This document shows positions 1 to 7,652 of a stretch of 50,923 nucleotides of DNA, piece by piece (position 1 is the stretch's first letter; every line of letters starts with the position of its first letter). The notes beneath the pieces are model-generated. The model searched no databases. It saw only the letters and a list, made by a program, of their open reading frames with translations, and had not been told where the DNA came from. Both the position numbers and the translations under genes were made by a program. Location of the stretch: the NCBI GenBank assembly GCA_003650125.1, contig QNFX01000012.1, forward strand, positions 1 through 50,923, read 5' to 3'. This DNA comes from Campylobacterota bacterium (GTDB lineage Bacteria > Bdellovibrionota > Bacteriovoracia > Bacteriovoracales > Bacteriovoracaceae).

Positions 1-2
1 AG

Positions 3-113
3 AGGTTTTCTCGAATCCCCACCCAGCTTCGTCTTCGAATGGGCCGAGATACCTATCAAGATGCTTTTACCGTAGGGCTTGAATTCGCTTTTGGAGTCTC
101 TAGGCCATTTTAA
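3..113 (+). CDS. C-terminal end of a probable outer-membrane beta-barrel protein (partial)
   Basis: The frame is open from the window edge and stops at TAA 111-113, giving the last 36 residues of a protein. The end reads FTVGLEFAFGVSRPF: alternating hydrophobic and polar residues with a terminal Phe, the usual beta-signal of Gram-negative outer-membrane barrels recognised by BamA. It converges on the thioesterase gene with an 11-bp gap. The N-terminal part lies outside the window, so the family cannot be named. The barrel assignment rests only on the last strand. Confidence 0.5.
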   Translation, partial: RFSRIPTQLRLRMGRDTYQDAFTVGLEFAFGVSRPF

Positions 114-124
114 TTTATGCTGAG

Positions 125-526
125 TTAGGCAATCCCAATTGCCTTAAACCAATCTTTAGTTGGAGGAATAAGTTTTCTTTTCTCTAAATCAAAAAACCCT
201 ATATGCATCATTAAAAATGAGGCAACAGTTCCATCTTCTTTTACAATTTTTTGGTGCAGGGCCATGATTAACTTATTTTTCATTTCACCGGGGTGAGATA
301 TTATTTTTACCTTATCGCGATTTAAAAGTTCGGCCTTAAAAGTGATATTTATATCTAAAATAACCGGGCCGACTTTATCCCGTTTTATCCTTTCAAGGCC
401 AAAGCCATTTTTTTCAATAAAATCCCATCTCGCCTCTTCGTAGAGTTCAAGATAGTTGGCATTATTAACGTGGCCAAAAACATCTAAATGGTTTCCGGCA
501 ATCACTGTTTCAAAAACAAATTCCAC
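125..526 (-). CDS. Hotdog-fold acyl-CoA thioesterase (4-hydroxybenzoyl-CoA thioesterase/YbgC type)
   Basis: The 133-residue protein has the family length and the hallmark segment HLDVFGHVNNANYLELYEEA near the N-terminus, where the Asp is the expected catalytic residue and the HVNN stretch is the helix start of the YbgC/4HBT family. Such enzymes hydrolyse short or aromatic acyl-CoA thioesters in the cytoplasm. The start is GTG, directly after the TAG stop of the upstream permease fusion (no spacer), with a purine-rich AAGAAG just upstream, so translation is probably coupled. Substrate is unknown. Family assignment is firm, physiological role is not. Confidence 0.8.
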   Translation of the reverse strand: MEFVFETVIAGNHLDVFGHVNNANYLELYEEARWDFIEKNGFGLERIKRDKVGPVILDINITFKAELLNRDKVKIISHPGEMKNKLIMALHQKIVKEDGTVASFLMMHIGFFDLEKRKLIPPTKDWFKAIGIA

Positions 527-1957
527 CTATCTTCTTAAACTTTTTGGTGTCGTATATTTGTCCGAAAGTTCAACAATAAGATGAATAAACGCTGCCAAAA
601 TTATTGCCGGTATAACTCCCATCAAGATCAAATTCTTATCTTTCCCAGAAAGGCCTGAGATAATTAAATCACCCAGTCCACCAGCTCCGATATAGGCCGC
701 TAGTGTTGCAATACCAACATTAATAAATGCAGTATTTTTTATTCCGGCCCATATATTATGACTGGCCATTGGCGTCCCCCACCAAGATAGATTGGCATCT
801 TCTTCATTAGTAGATTTTGACCATTTAACAATGGGAAAGATTCCAAATATAAATAAGGCCATATATACTGGCACTTTCCCAGTGCCTAGGAAGGGAATTA
901 AAACACACAGAATAATTAAAAAAGGAATTGGTTTATAAAAACGGTTAATAGAAGAAACCAATTTTTCAAAGACCTTATTTTTTGTGGCCATTACCACTAG
1001 GAAGAGACCAAAAAGGGTCGAAAAAAGAAGAGGAATTATCACTAGTTGCAAGTGAGTAAAAAATTTTGGAGAGATTTGCTTCCATAAGGAAAAGCGAGTA
1101 TCAAGTCCTGCCTTTTTCAAAAAACTCATAGCTACAGTAGAATAAGTTTTTCCTTCTAATTCCACTTGAGCATTCATTTTGGCCATATCGTCATTGGTTA
1201 TTTTTTTTAAGATGACATCATTTAATAATTTCCATGAGGCGGGAAACCTTTTAGCAAAACTCCCTTTTACCAAAATTATGCCAAAATTTCGCGACATATG
1301 TTTTTTATCATCTTTTATAACTTTAAGATTATGTCTTACAATATCAGGACTTGTTGATCCGACTTGAATCAAATCTACCTCTCCAGAATTTAATGCTCCA
1401 ATCAATCGATCTTTTTTCATCTTGAAAGATCGATGTTTTATACCGGTATCAATTCCATACGCTTTAAATACCGAGGAAAAGCCATCCTGCGCTCTTAAAA
1501 AATCATAACTAAAGGCCCGTTGATAACTAGTAAAACCTTTTAAATCACTTATATTTTCAATATTCTTAAATTTTACATTATCTTTTTTGACCACAAGTGA
1601 ATAAGAATTATTAAAACCTAGTAATCCTGCCATAAGGATACCTTCTCCGGCCAAGGCCTTATTAATTTGATATAAATGTCTTTGCCATTGAGAAGAGATA
1701 ACGACTTCTCCAATTCTTTTTGAGTATTCCGGATAAATATCAATGTCGCCCTTTTTAAGAGTATTATAAATTACACCACTACTTCCTAAACTAAATTTTC
1801 GCTCTATTTGGACCTCACCCGTGGTTTCGAGGGCCTGAGCGATAATCTCTGCCAAAATTTTATTTTCAGTTTCAAGTTTTGATCCTACTGTTAAGACCGG
1901 AGTCGCCTTCGCAAAAAGATTAAATGTTAAAAAAAGACTAAGAATTAAAGTTTTCAT
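527..1957 (-). CDS. Osmoprotectant/EgtU-type substrate-binding domain fused to an ABC permease domain
   Basis: A Sec signal peptide (residues 1-18) is followed by an OpuAC-type binding domain at about 20-290, with features such as GSSGVIYNTLKKGDIDIYPEY and GFNNSYSLVVKKD. A membrane domain at about 300-470 has OpuC-like helices and the signature IATLAAYIGAGGLGDLI. In glycine betaine/choline and ergothioneine (EgtU) fusions that I know, the permease comes first; here the binding domain is N-terminal. The cytoplasmic EAA loop that docks the ATPase looks shortened by roughly 17 residues between PIVK and IWAGIKN. No ATPase gene is adjacent; only the thioesterase follows. It may use a distant ATPase or be degenerate. 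Ligand unknown. Confidence 0.8.
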   Translation of the reverse strand: MKTLILSLFLTFNLFAKATPVLTVGSKLETENKILAEIIAQALETTGEVQIERKFSLGSSGVIYNTLKKGDIDIYPEYSKRIGEVVISSQWQRHLYQINKALAGEGILMAGLLGFNNSYSLVVKKDNVKFKNIENISDLKGFTSYQRAFSYDFLRAQDGFSSVFKAYGIDTGIKHRSFKMKKDRLIGALNSGEVDLIQVGSTSPDIVRHNLKVIKDDKKHMSRNFGIILVKGSFAKRFPASWKLLNDVILKKITNDDMAKMNAQVELEGKTYSTVAMSFLKKAGLDTRFSLWKQISPKFFTHLQLVIIPLLFSTLFGLFLVVMATKNKVFEKLVSSINRFYKPIPFLIILCVLIPFLGTGKVPVYMALFIFGIFPIVKWSKSTNEEDANLSWWGTPMASHNIWAGIKNTAFINVGIATLAAYIGAGGLGDLIISGLSGKDKNLILMGVIPAIILAAFIHLIVELSDKYTTPKSLRR

Positions 1958-2152
1958 TTTTCACCTATATGTTAATTTAACTAGAAAATAATTATGAATG
2001 AGAAGAATAATTTCTTCCCTGATTTTTTGTGGCACTAAGTTTTTTATTTTTAACAATTTTTAATCCTTTAAGCATTGCAAAAATTTAATAACTTGATTTC
2101 TATACATTTATAGGATGAAATTTCTCCCTTGTCTTTCATGTTAGGAAAAAAA

Positions 2153-3091
2153 ATGGAAAATAAATTTATATATACTGATACCCCTAATTGTCATATTAAA
2201 CGCAACCGTGAAATCACTAAAAAATATCTGAGTGTCAAAAAGCTTTTTGGTCACAATCCTAATACTGCCTTTTTTATAGTTGGAATTGTTTTGACACAGT
2301 ACCTATTAAGCTTTTTATTTAAAGATTTAAGCTGGCCTTATATAATATTATGTTCTTATCTAATTGGTGCCTTTTTAAATCACGCTCTATATGTGCTTAT
2401 TCATGAGTGCACACATAACCTAGTATTCAAATCAGCTTTCTTGAATAAAATTATGGGTATAATCTGTGATTTGCCTCTGACCGCTCCCAGCGCTCTTTCC
2501 TTTAGAGAATATCATCTTCTACACCATAAACACATGAATGAGGACCCAGATGATCCAGATGTTGTCAGTCAGCTAGAAGGAAAACTAATCGGTACTAATT
2601 GGTTAAAGAAGATACTATGGGTAAGTTTTTTCAGTATTTCCCAGGCACTTAGACCTTTAAAACTTAATAAGACTTTTTTTGGTCCTTGGATTTTACTAAA
2701 TGCTTTGGTCATTATCACCTCAAATATTTTAGTTTTTTATTGTATAGGGCCTAAGGCCTTGATCTATTTATTTCTTTCTACATTTTTTGGGCTTGGTCTG
2801 CATCCCTGTGGGGGAAGATGGATTCAAGAGCACTACGTAACTAAAGACGATCAAGAGACTTATTCTTATTATGGGCCTTTAAATAAACTTGCTTTTAACA
2901 TGGGGTATCACAATGAGCATCACGACTTTGCGAATATCTCTTGGGAGAAACTTCCGATACTTAGAAAATTGGCCCCAGAGTATTATGATTCACTCAAATA
3001 TTATAAATCTTGGGTAAAGGTACTCATTAATTTTATTATTAACCCAAAAATGGGACCGTTCTCGAGAATAATTCATAAAAGGACTATTTGA
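2153..3091 (+). CDS. Fatty-acid desaturase of the sphingolipid delta-4 desaturase (DEGS) family
   Basis: A 312-residue membrane di-iron desaturase. Three histidine boxes are visible: HECTHN (about residue 85), HHKHM (about 125) and HNEHHDF (about 255). Segments such as FIYTDTP at the N-terminus, GLGLHP, EHY followed by ETYSYYGPLN and GYHNEHHDF closely match what I recall of animal DEGS1, which introduces the delta-4 double bond into dihydroceramide. I chose ATG 2153 because AGGA lies 6 nt upstream and the product then aligns with the DEGS N-terminus; TTG 2129 and ATG 2138 are in-frame alternatives. The gene overlaps the convergent NrfD gene by 8 bp. A sphingoid or ceramide substrate is inferred from the family. 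Confidence 0.82.
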   Translation: MENKFIYTDTPNCHIKRNREITKKYLSVKKLFGHNPNTAFFIVGIVLTQYLLSFLFKDLSWPYIILCSYLIGAFLNHALYVLIHECTHNLVFKSAFLNKIMGIICDLPLTAPSALSFREYHLLHHKHMNEDPDDPDVVSQLEGKLIGTNWLKKILWVSFFSISQALRPLKLNKTFFGPWILLNALVIITSNILVFYCIGPKALIYLFLSTFFGLGLHPCGGRWIQEHYVTKDDQETYSYYGPLNKLAFNMGYHNEHHDFANISWEKLPILRKLAPEYYDSLKYYKSWVKVLINFIINPKMGPFSRIIHKRTI

Positions 3092-4292
3092 CTCTTAATT
3101 TACCGTTTAGAATTTCAATCGCCACTTTGGCCATCATGGTAAAAAGAAGTGCACCGAAGGACCAAATCCCCAGACATACAAAAATTTCCGTAATTGAAGG
3201 CGTATAATCTACAATGATCCCATGAGGGGAGGGTAAGAAACCTGGTATAATAAGCCCCATCCCTTTTTCAATCCAAATCCCAATAAAACCAACTACACAG
3301 GCAGGAAGTAGAAATTTAGAATTATCCCTTAGTTTTGGCACCCAAAACACAGTAATAACAAAAATTTGAGCGATAATAGCAAACCAAATATAAGGTACCA
3401 AGATATTGTGTCCATGAAGGCCGGTAAAGAGATATCGTGCTGAGGCCACGTGGGCGGAATCGGTATAAAACTCCTTAAATACTTCACAAAAAACTAAAAA
3501 TAGATTTATGGGAAAAGCTATGGCCGCGATACTTTTTAAAATCTTAAAGACCTTCACTTTAACTTTAAAGTGATATCTAACTTTATTTATGGTGTAAAAA
3601 ACCAAAATTAGAAGTGCAGGTCCTGCAGAAAAAGCAGAGATCAAGAATCTAGGAGCTAGTATTGCGGAGTTCCAAAAAGGTTTTCCACCAAGCCCGGAAT
3701 ATAAAAAAGCAGTTACAGTATGGATACTTATCGCCCAAAAGATAGATAGAAACACAAAGGGGTAGTAGTATTTCTTTTTAGGTTCATTCCCTAGATACAT
3801 CTGATAGAGCACATAGCCGGGGACATGGGCATTTAAAAGAAGATAGCCATTTAAAATGATTACATCCCACGCAAGGACAGATTGAGGGAAATTTAATTTT
3901 CCAATATAAGGTATTAAATGCCAGGATTTTAGTGGGTCCCCAAGATCTACTACGATAAACATCAAGCAGAGAATTAAGGCCACAAAGGCCATGATCTCAG
4001 CAATGATAACAATCTCTTTAACTTCAGGGATTTTAAAAACATAGGCCGGTACAACCATTAAAACTGCGGCCGCGGCCACTCCGACTAAAAAAGTAAAATT
4101 GGCTATGTAGGCACCCCAACTAACTATTTGGGAAAGATTGGTAACCTCTAGTCCAAATTTTAATTGCTGATAGTAAGCAAAAACTCCTAGCAGAAATAAA
4201 ATAGTTAAAAAACCAAGCCAGAGAAAATAGACCTTACTTCCAGTAAGTGCCTCGACAATCATCTCTTTCCAAAAATTCAGATATATTTTCAT
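3084..4292 (-). CDS. NrfD/PsrC-family quinol-oxidising membrane subunit
   Basis: A 402-residue polytopic protein with about ten hydrophobic helices and no signal peptide, of the NrfD/HybB/DsrP superfamily. It follows the Tat ferredoxin gene by 3 bp and is the last gene of the HAO-like operon. In such complexes NrfD exchanges electrons with the quinone pool and passes them through the peripheral iron-sulfur subunit. The length and the conserved segment around SWGAYIANFTFLVGVAAAA fit the longer DsrP/HybB branch rather than the roughly 320-residue NrfD/PsrC form found again at 11.9-12.9 kb. Exact partner and direction of electron flow are inferred from context. Confidence 0.85.
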   Translation of the reverse strand: MKIYLNFWKEMIVEALTGSKVYFLWLGFLTILFLLGVFAYYQQLKFGLEVTNLSQIVSWGAYIANFTFLVGVAAAAVLMVVPAYVFKIPEVKEIVIIAEIMAFVALILCLMFIVVDLGDPLKSWHLIPYIGKLNFPQSVLAWDVIILNGYLLLNAHVPGYVLYQMYLGNEPKKKYYYPFVFLSIFWAISIHTVTAFLYSGLGGKPFWNSAILAPRFLISAFSAGPALLILVFYTINKVRYHFKVKVKVFKILKSIAAIAFPINLFLVFCEVFKEFYTDSAHVASARYLFTGLHGHNILVPYIWFAIIAQIFVITVFWVPKLRDNSKFLLPACVVGFIGIWIEKGMGLIIPGFLPSPHGIIVDYTPSITEIFVCLGIWSFGALLFTMMAKVAIEILNGKLRVK

Positions 4293-4295
4293 AGC

Positions 4296-5222
4296 TTAAT
4301 CAAAATAGTAAAAAAATTGGGGCATGGTATTTAATTCTTCTTTTAATACAAACACCCTTTTATGTTTAAAAATTTGTGCCACTTCACTTTTAGGGTCCAA
4401 AATATTACCAAATTTCCTAGCACCTGTAGGACAGGCCTCAAGACATGCTGGATATTGCCCTTCCCTGCTTCGATGCAGACAAAAAGTACATTTTTCCATA
4501 ACTCCTTTAGACCTTACTCTATTACTTAAATAAGATTGCTGGGTATTTAATTTGGATTTATCAATCTTTGGTTCTTTAAAATTAAAATGTCTTGCCTCAT
4601 AGGGACAGGCCGCCTGACAATATCTACAGCCGATACACCAATCGTAATCGATAACTACCAATCCATCTTTTTCTTTCCATGTGGCCTCAACGGGACAGAC
4701 TTTTGTACAAGGAGCGTTGTCACATTGGTTGCACTGTGTAGGAAGATAGTATTTCCCATCTTTTGGAAGATTATGCTCATCATAAAAAAGATCACCACGT
4801 TCCGTATTACTGGTTCCGATTGGCATCTCTAAAACTTTTATATAACTTCCAATATCTGGATCAATATTATTTTCTTCTGCACAAGCGGTGACACACATAC
4901 GGCTTCCGTTACAGGCCTTAAGATTTAAGCAATAAGCGTATTTTACTCCGGGAATTGCTTGAGGATCGCTTATATTGATACTTGTATTGTATTTTTCCTT
5001 GGCCTCTTTAGTTATTCGAGCAAAGACTTTTTTCTTATCTGCCTCGGTCATTTCCTTATAATGCTTTTGAAAATATTTTGAAAATGAAAAAGCTGTGGCC
5101 TCTTTAACTGGCACGACGCTAGTTGCGGCCGCGGCAGCAAATACTTTTAAAAAGGATCTCCTTTTTACTTTTTGGTTCAGGGACTTTTCTAGTACCTTCT
5201 CCATGCGCTTTCCGGCTTCCAT
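4296..5222 (-). CDS. Tat-exported four-cluster ferredoxin subunit (DsrO/HybA/NrfC-like)
   Basis: A twin-arginine signal (RRSFLK, residues 21-26) followed by an Ala-rich stretch shows export in folded form. Cys groups follow in order: about residues 98-113, 162-174 (CNQCDNAPCTKVCP), 196-206 (CIGCRYCQAACP) and 246-264 (CTFCLHR...CLEACP). The first group reads ACNGSRMCVTAC, where the family normally has CxxCxxC; Ser occupies the second Cys position, so this cluster may be altered or use the nearby Cys of YCLNL. A strong GGAGG lies 7 nt before ATG 5222, which abuts the upstream cytochrome stop. It probably carries electrons between NrfD and the cytochromes. Confidence 0.85.
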   Translation of the reverse strand: MEAGKRMEKVLEKSLNQKVKRRSFLKVFAAAAATSVVPVKEATAFSFSKYFQKHYKEMTEADKKKVFARITKEAKEKYNTSINISDPQAIPGVKYAYCLNLKACNGSRMCVTACAEENNIDPDIGSYIKVLEMPIGTSNTERGDLFYDEHNLPKDGKYYLPTQCNQCDNAPCTKVCPVEATWKEKDGLVVIDYDWCIGCRYCQAACPYEARHFNFKEPKIDKSKLNTQQSYLSNRVRSKGVMEKCTFCLHRSREGQYPACLEACPTGARKFGNILDPKSEVAQIFKHKRVFVLKEELNTMPQFFYYFD

Positions 5223-5702
5223 TTAGTGTCCTCCCTTCCTGGCAGAATCTATCCATGGGTATTTAGGCAGTGGGTCTGCTATCCATTTAGAAAATTGTGG
5301 TTTATGTGGTTCATGACAACTAATACAGGAGTAACGATACTTTTTTCCGCTCCAACTTCCTACTTGTTTTCCATGTATTCCTAGCTTCCAATCTCGATTT
5401 TTTTCTCCATGGCACTGAATACAGACTTTATATCCTTGATTAAAAGCAATCTTTTTTCCATTGATTAGCTTTAACTGATTTCTATTATCTCTATCATGAC
5501 AAAAATAACAATTATTAATTTCTTTATAATGATTAAGTTTAATATTTTCATGAGGGGTATTTAGTGGGAAATGCGACTTCTTATTAACAAAGCTGCCATG
5601 ACATTTCATACAGGGAAAACCTTTTATAATATCCAAACGCTGCTCAATCTCTACTTGGGCATACAAACTTGGAATGATTAAAAAAAGTAGTAAGTACTTC
5701 AT
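5223..5702 (-). CDS. Periplasmic tetraheme cytochrome c
   Basis: A 159-residue protein with a Sec signal (MKYLLLFLIIPSLYA) and four CxxCH heme sites: CMKCH, CYFCH, CIQCH and CISCH. Surrounding His residues can serve as distal ligands. It overlaps the preceding 148-aa gene by 4 bp (ATGA) and abuts the ferredoxin gene, so it is a core part of this operon. Small tetraheme proteins of this kind shuttle electrons between a quinol-oxidising module and a terminal reductase; here that would be NrfD/ferredoxin and the octaheme protein. It is not clearly NrfB or DsrJ, so I give no symbol. Confidence 0.8.
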   Translation of the reverse strand: MKYLLLFLIIPSLYAQVEIEQRLDIIKGFPCMKCHGSFVNKKSHFPLNTPHENIKLNHYKEINNCYFCHDRDNRNQLKLINGKKIAFNQGYKVCIQCHGEKNRDWKLGIHGKQVGSWSGKKYRYSCISCHEPHKPQFSKWIADPLPKYPWIDSARKGGH

Positions 5703-6145
5703 GAAAACAGATTGTGTCCTAAAGTTTTCTCCCTTTTCACACCAAGGGTCTTAATGGCCAAATCTTCCATCAGCCAGTCATCGTAAGCATCGTTATAAGT
5801 TCTTTTAGGGAAATTTATGGAAAAGACTTTATGGGTTCCTAACATCTCACCAGTGTCTTCATTGGCAAAGAAAAGTTCGGCCACATGTTTTTTTCCATGC
5901 TCCATTATCGCTGCATATAGAGTTATTCCTGATTTCGAGACCTCAAAATCATTTCCCTCTCCATGTCCCTGCACATAGGGCCAGTGCATGATCAAATAAA
6001 TAGCATCTATTTTTTTTGCAAAGGTTGGTTTTAATCCCGTATCCTTTTCGTATTTCAAAAAGGTTTTTCCCTCTGGCATTTCTTTAACTGCCAGGGTGAT
6101 ATCTTCGATAACTATATCTCGGTCAGCAATTCCGTGGTCTATCAT
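5699..6145 (-). CDS. Unknown 148-aa protein within the HAO-like operon
   Basis: I do not recognise this family. The protein has no signal peptide, no Cys and no membrane segment, and is rich in His and acidic residues, including HWPYVQGHGEGND near the middle and a conserved-looking C-terminal block with YNDAYDDWLMEDLA. It overlaps the octaheme cytochrome gene by ATGA and the tetraheme gene by ATGA, so it is translationally coupled between two heme proteins. With no export signal it would be cytoplasmic, unlike both neighbours. A role in maturation or regulation of the complex is possible but speculative. Confidence 0.6.
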   Translation of the reverse strand: MIDHGIADRDIVIEDITLAVKEMPEGKTFLKYEKDTGLKPTFAKKIDAIYLIMHWPYVQGHGEGNDFEVSKSGITLYAAIMEHGKKHVAELFFANEDTGEMLGTHKVFSINFPKRTYNDAYDDWLMEDLAIKTLGVKREKTLGHNLFS

Positions 6146-7572
6146 TTATACCTTTTCTTAAAATCTTCAGCTGCCTTTTTACGTTTGGCCGCTTCTTTTT
6201 TATCCTGCTTTCCTATGAACCAACGATGATTTTTATGATTTAAAACCTTATCAATTTCAGTTTTCAAGGCCTTGGCCGCCTTGGCCTTTTTAGCGTCTTT
6301 GGATTTAATGTTTTGCTCAACCATTTTTTCTAAATAAGGAATGAAACTGGAATAAAAGTGTTTGGCCACCTCATAAGATCCATGCCAATGGGTAAAGTCA
6401 GGCCCTTGCATAGAGGCCCCATGTCTCATTCTTCGCCCTTCATGGTGCCAAATTTCAAACCAGATAAAATCTAGTTTATCAGCAAATTTGGCCTTCCTCT
6501 TTTTAAGTGGAACTGCCAATTTATAGAGCCTAAGTCCAGGTTTTGCGAACTTCTCATTGTAGAGTTCAATCAGGCCATCATATTGTACGTAAAAATTTTC
6601 TACATAGTTTGTATTATGACAGCTTAAACAAACACTCTTCATCATTTTTCTTCGCACAGGCCACTTTATATTTCCACCGGGAAGTCCCATCTTCGCATCA
6701 GAAATTTCAGGTCTAACAGAAACTGGTGGACGGTTGTTCCAAGAAATCCTAAGTCCAATATCATGGGTAACAGGAAGGTCTTTAGTTCCAGACATATGGC
6801 AAGTAGCACAGGTTGGAGCAGCACTATAGTCTTCTCCTGGAATCCATTTGGAACTACCTAAGTTCATTTTTTCTTTGTTAGCATTATAGGCGATACCATG
6901 TTTTGATTCATTATAGATTTCCATTTGCGGATGATCCGGTCCCATATGGCATCGTCCACAAGTCTCTGGAGTTCGTGCTTGTTTTACAGAAAACTCATGA
7001 CGAGCATGACAGGCAGTACAAGAACCTTTTGATCCATCAGGATTTATCCGACCAATCCCGGTATTGGGCCAAGTAGCAGGATCAAGTTTTCCATCTTTTA
7101 ACACCTTCACTTCAGAACCATGACACTGCCAACAACCCATAACCGCTGCAGCGCTATTTCCGTGTGGGAAAGCTGGGGTAACGAAAGCTCTATTTCCTTC
7201 AACAACTTCAGCAAGAACATTATCTAAAGAACCGATAATATTTGCTGCCATAGCGTGGTGGGATTCTGAAAATTCCTTAACTTCCTGGCTGTGACACTTA
7301 GCACAGTCCTTAGGAGAAGTAATAACCGCAATTCTTTTCCCGTGGTGAAGAAACATATCTTTATCTGTTGCCTCGGCCTTATGACATTCATAACAACCTA
7401 CTTTTGCCCGGTAATGCTTAGAATTCCCCCACATCTGATAAATAGATGGACTAGTCTTTTTATGACATGTCACACACTTCTTTGTTTCCCTCGAAAAAGA
7501 ATTTGGCGTTGTTTTTGCCTGAACTAAGAGTGGAAAAAAAATAAAAAGCACAACAAATAAATTGATCTTCAC
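6142..7572 (-). CDS. Octaheme hydroxylamine-oxidoreductase-like cytochrome c, probably reductive
   Basis: A 476-residue secreted protein (signal about residues 1-19) with eight CxxCH sites: CVTCH, CYECH, CAKCH, CWQCH, CTACH, CGRCH, CATCH and CLSCH. The C-terminal block EIWHHEGRRMRHGASMQGPD and the following FTHWHG are diagnostic of the HAO family. In oxidising HAO a Tyr in the GPDYTxWHG motif cross-links to the catalytic heme; here it is Phe. HAO relatives lacking that Tyr, such as the epsilonproteobacterial form, act as nitrite or hydroxylamine reductases, so a reductive role is likely. Start is GTG with only a weak GGGGTG upstream. It is the first gene of a five-gene operon. A very Lys-rich C-terminal tail is unusual. 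Confidence 0.85.
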   Translation of the reverse strand: MKINLFVVLFIFFPLLVQAKTTPNSFSRETKKCVTCHKKTSPSIYQMWGNSKHYRAKVGCYECHKAEATDKDMFLHHGKRIAVITSPKDCAKCHSQEVKEFSESHHAMAANIIGSLDNVLAEVVEGNRAFVTPAFPHGNSAAAVMGCWQCHGSEVKVLKDGKLDPATWPNTGIGRINPDGSKGSCTACHARHEFSVKQARTPETCGRCHMGPDHPQMEIYNESKHGIAYNANKEKMNLGSSKWIPGEDYSAAPTCATCHMSGTKDLPVTHDIGLRISWNNRPPVSVRPEISDAKMGLPGGNIKWPVRRKMMKSVCLSCHNTNYVENFYVQYDGLIELYNEKFAKPGLRLYKLAVPLKKRKAKFADKLDFIWFEIWHHEGRRMRHGASMQGPDFTHWHGSYEVAKHFYSSFIPYLEKMVEQNIKSKDAKKAKAAKALKTEIDKVLNHKNHRWFIGKQDKKEAAKRKKAAEDFKKRYK

Positions 7573-7652
7573 TGAAACACCCCAAAATAAATTTATAAAG
7601 TAATTTTGACGCTTGAATCTACATATGTCGAATTTTAATTTTATGATTCTAA

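Noticed and set aside
7573-7652. TTGACG on the plus strand between the nuclease and HAO genes as a promoter
   Set aside because: No plus-strand gene follows it; both neighbours are on the minus strand.
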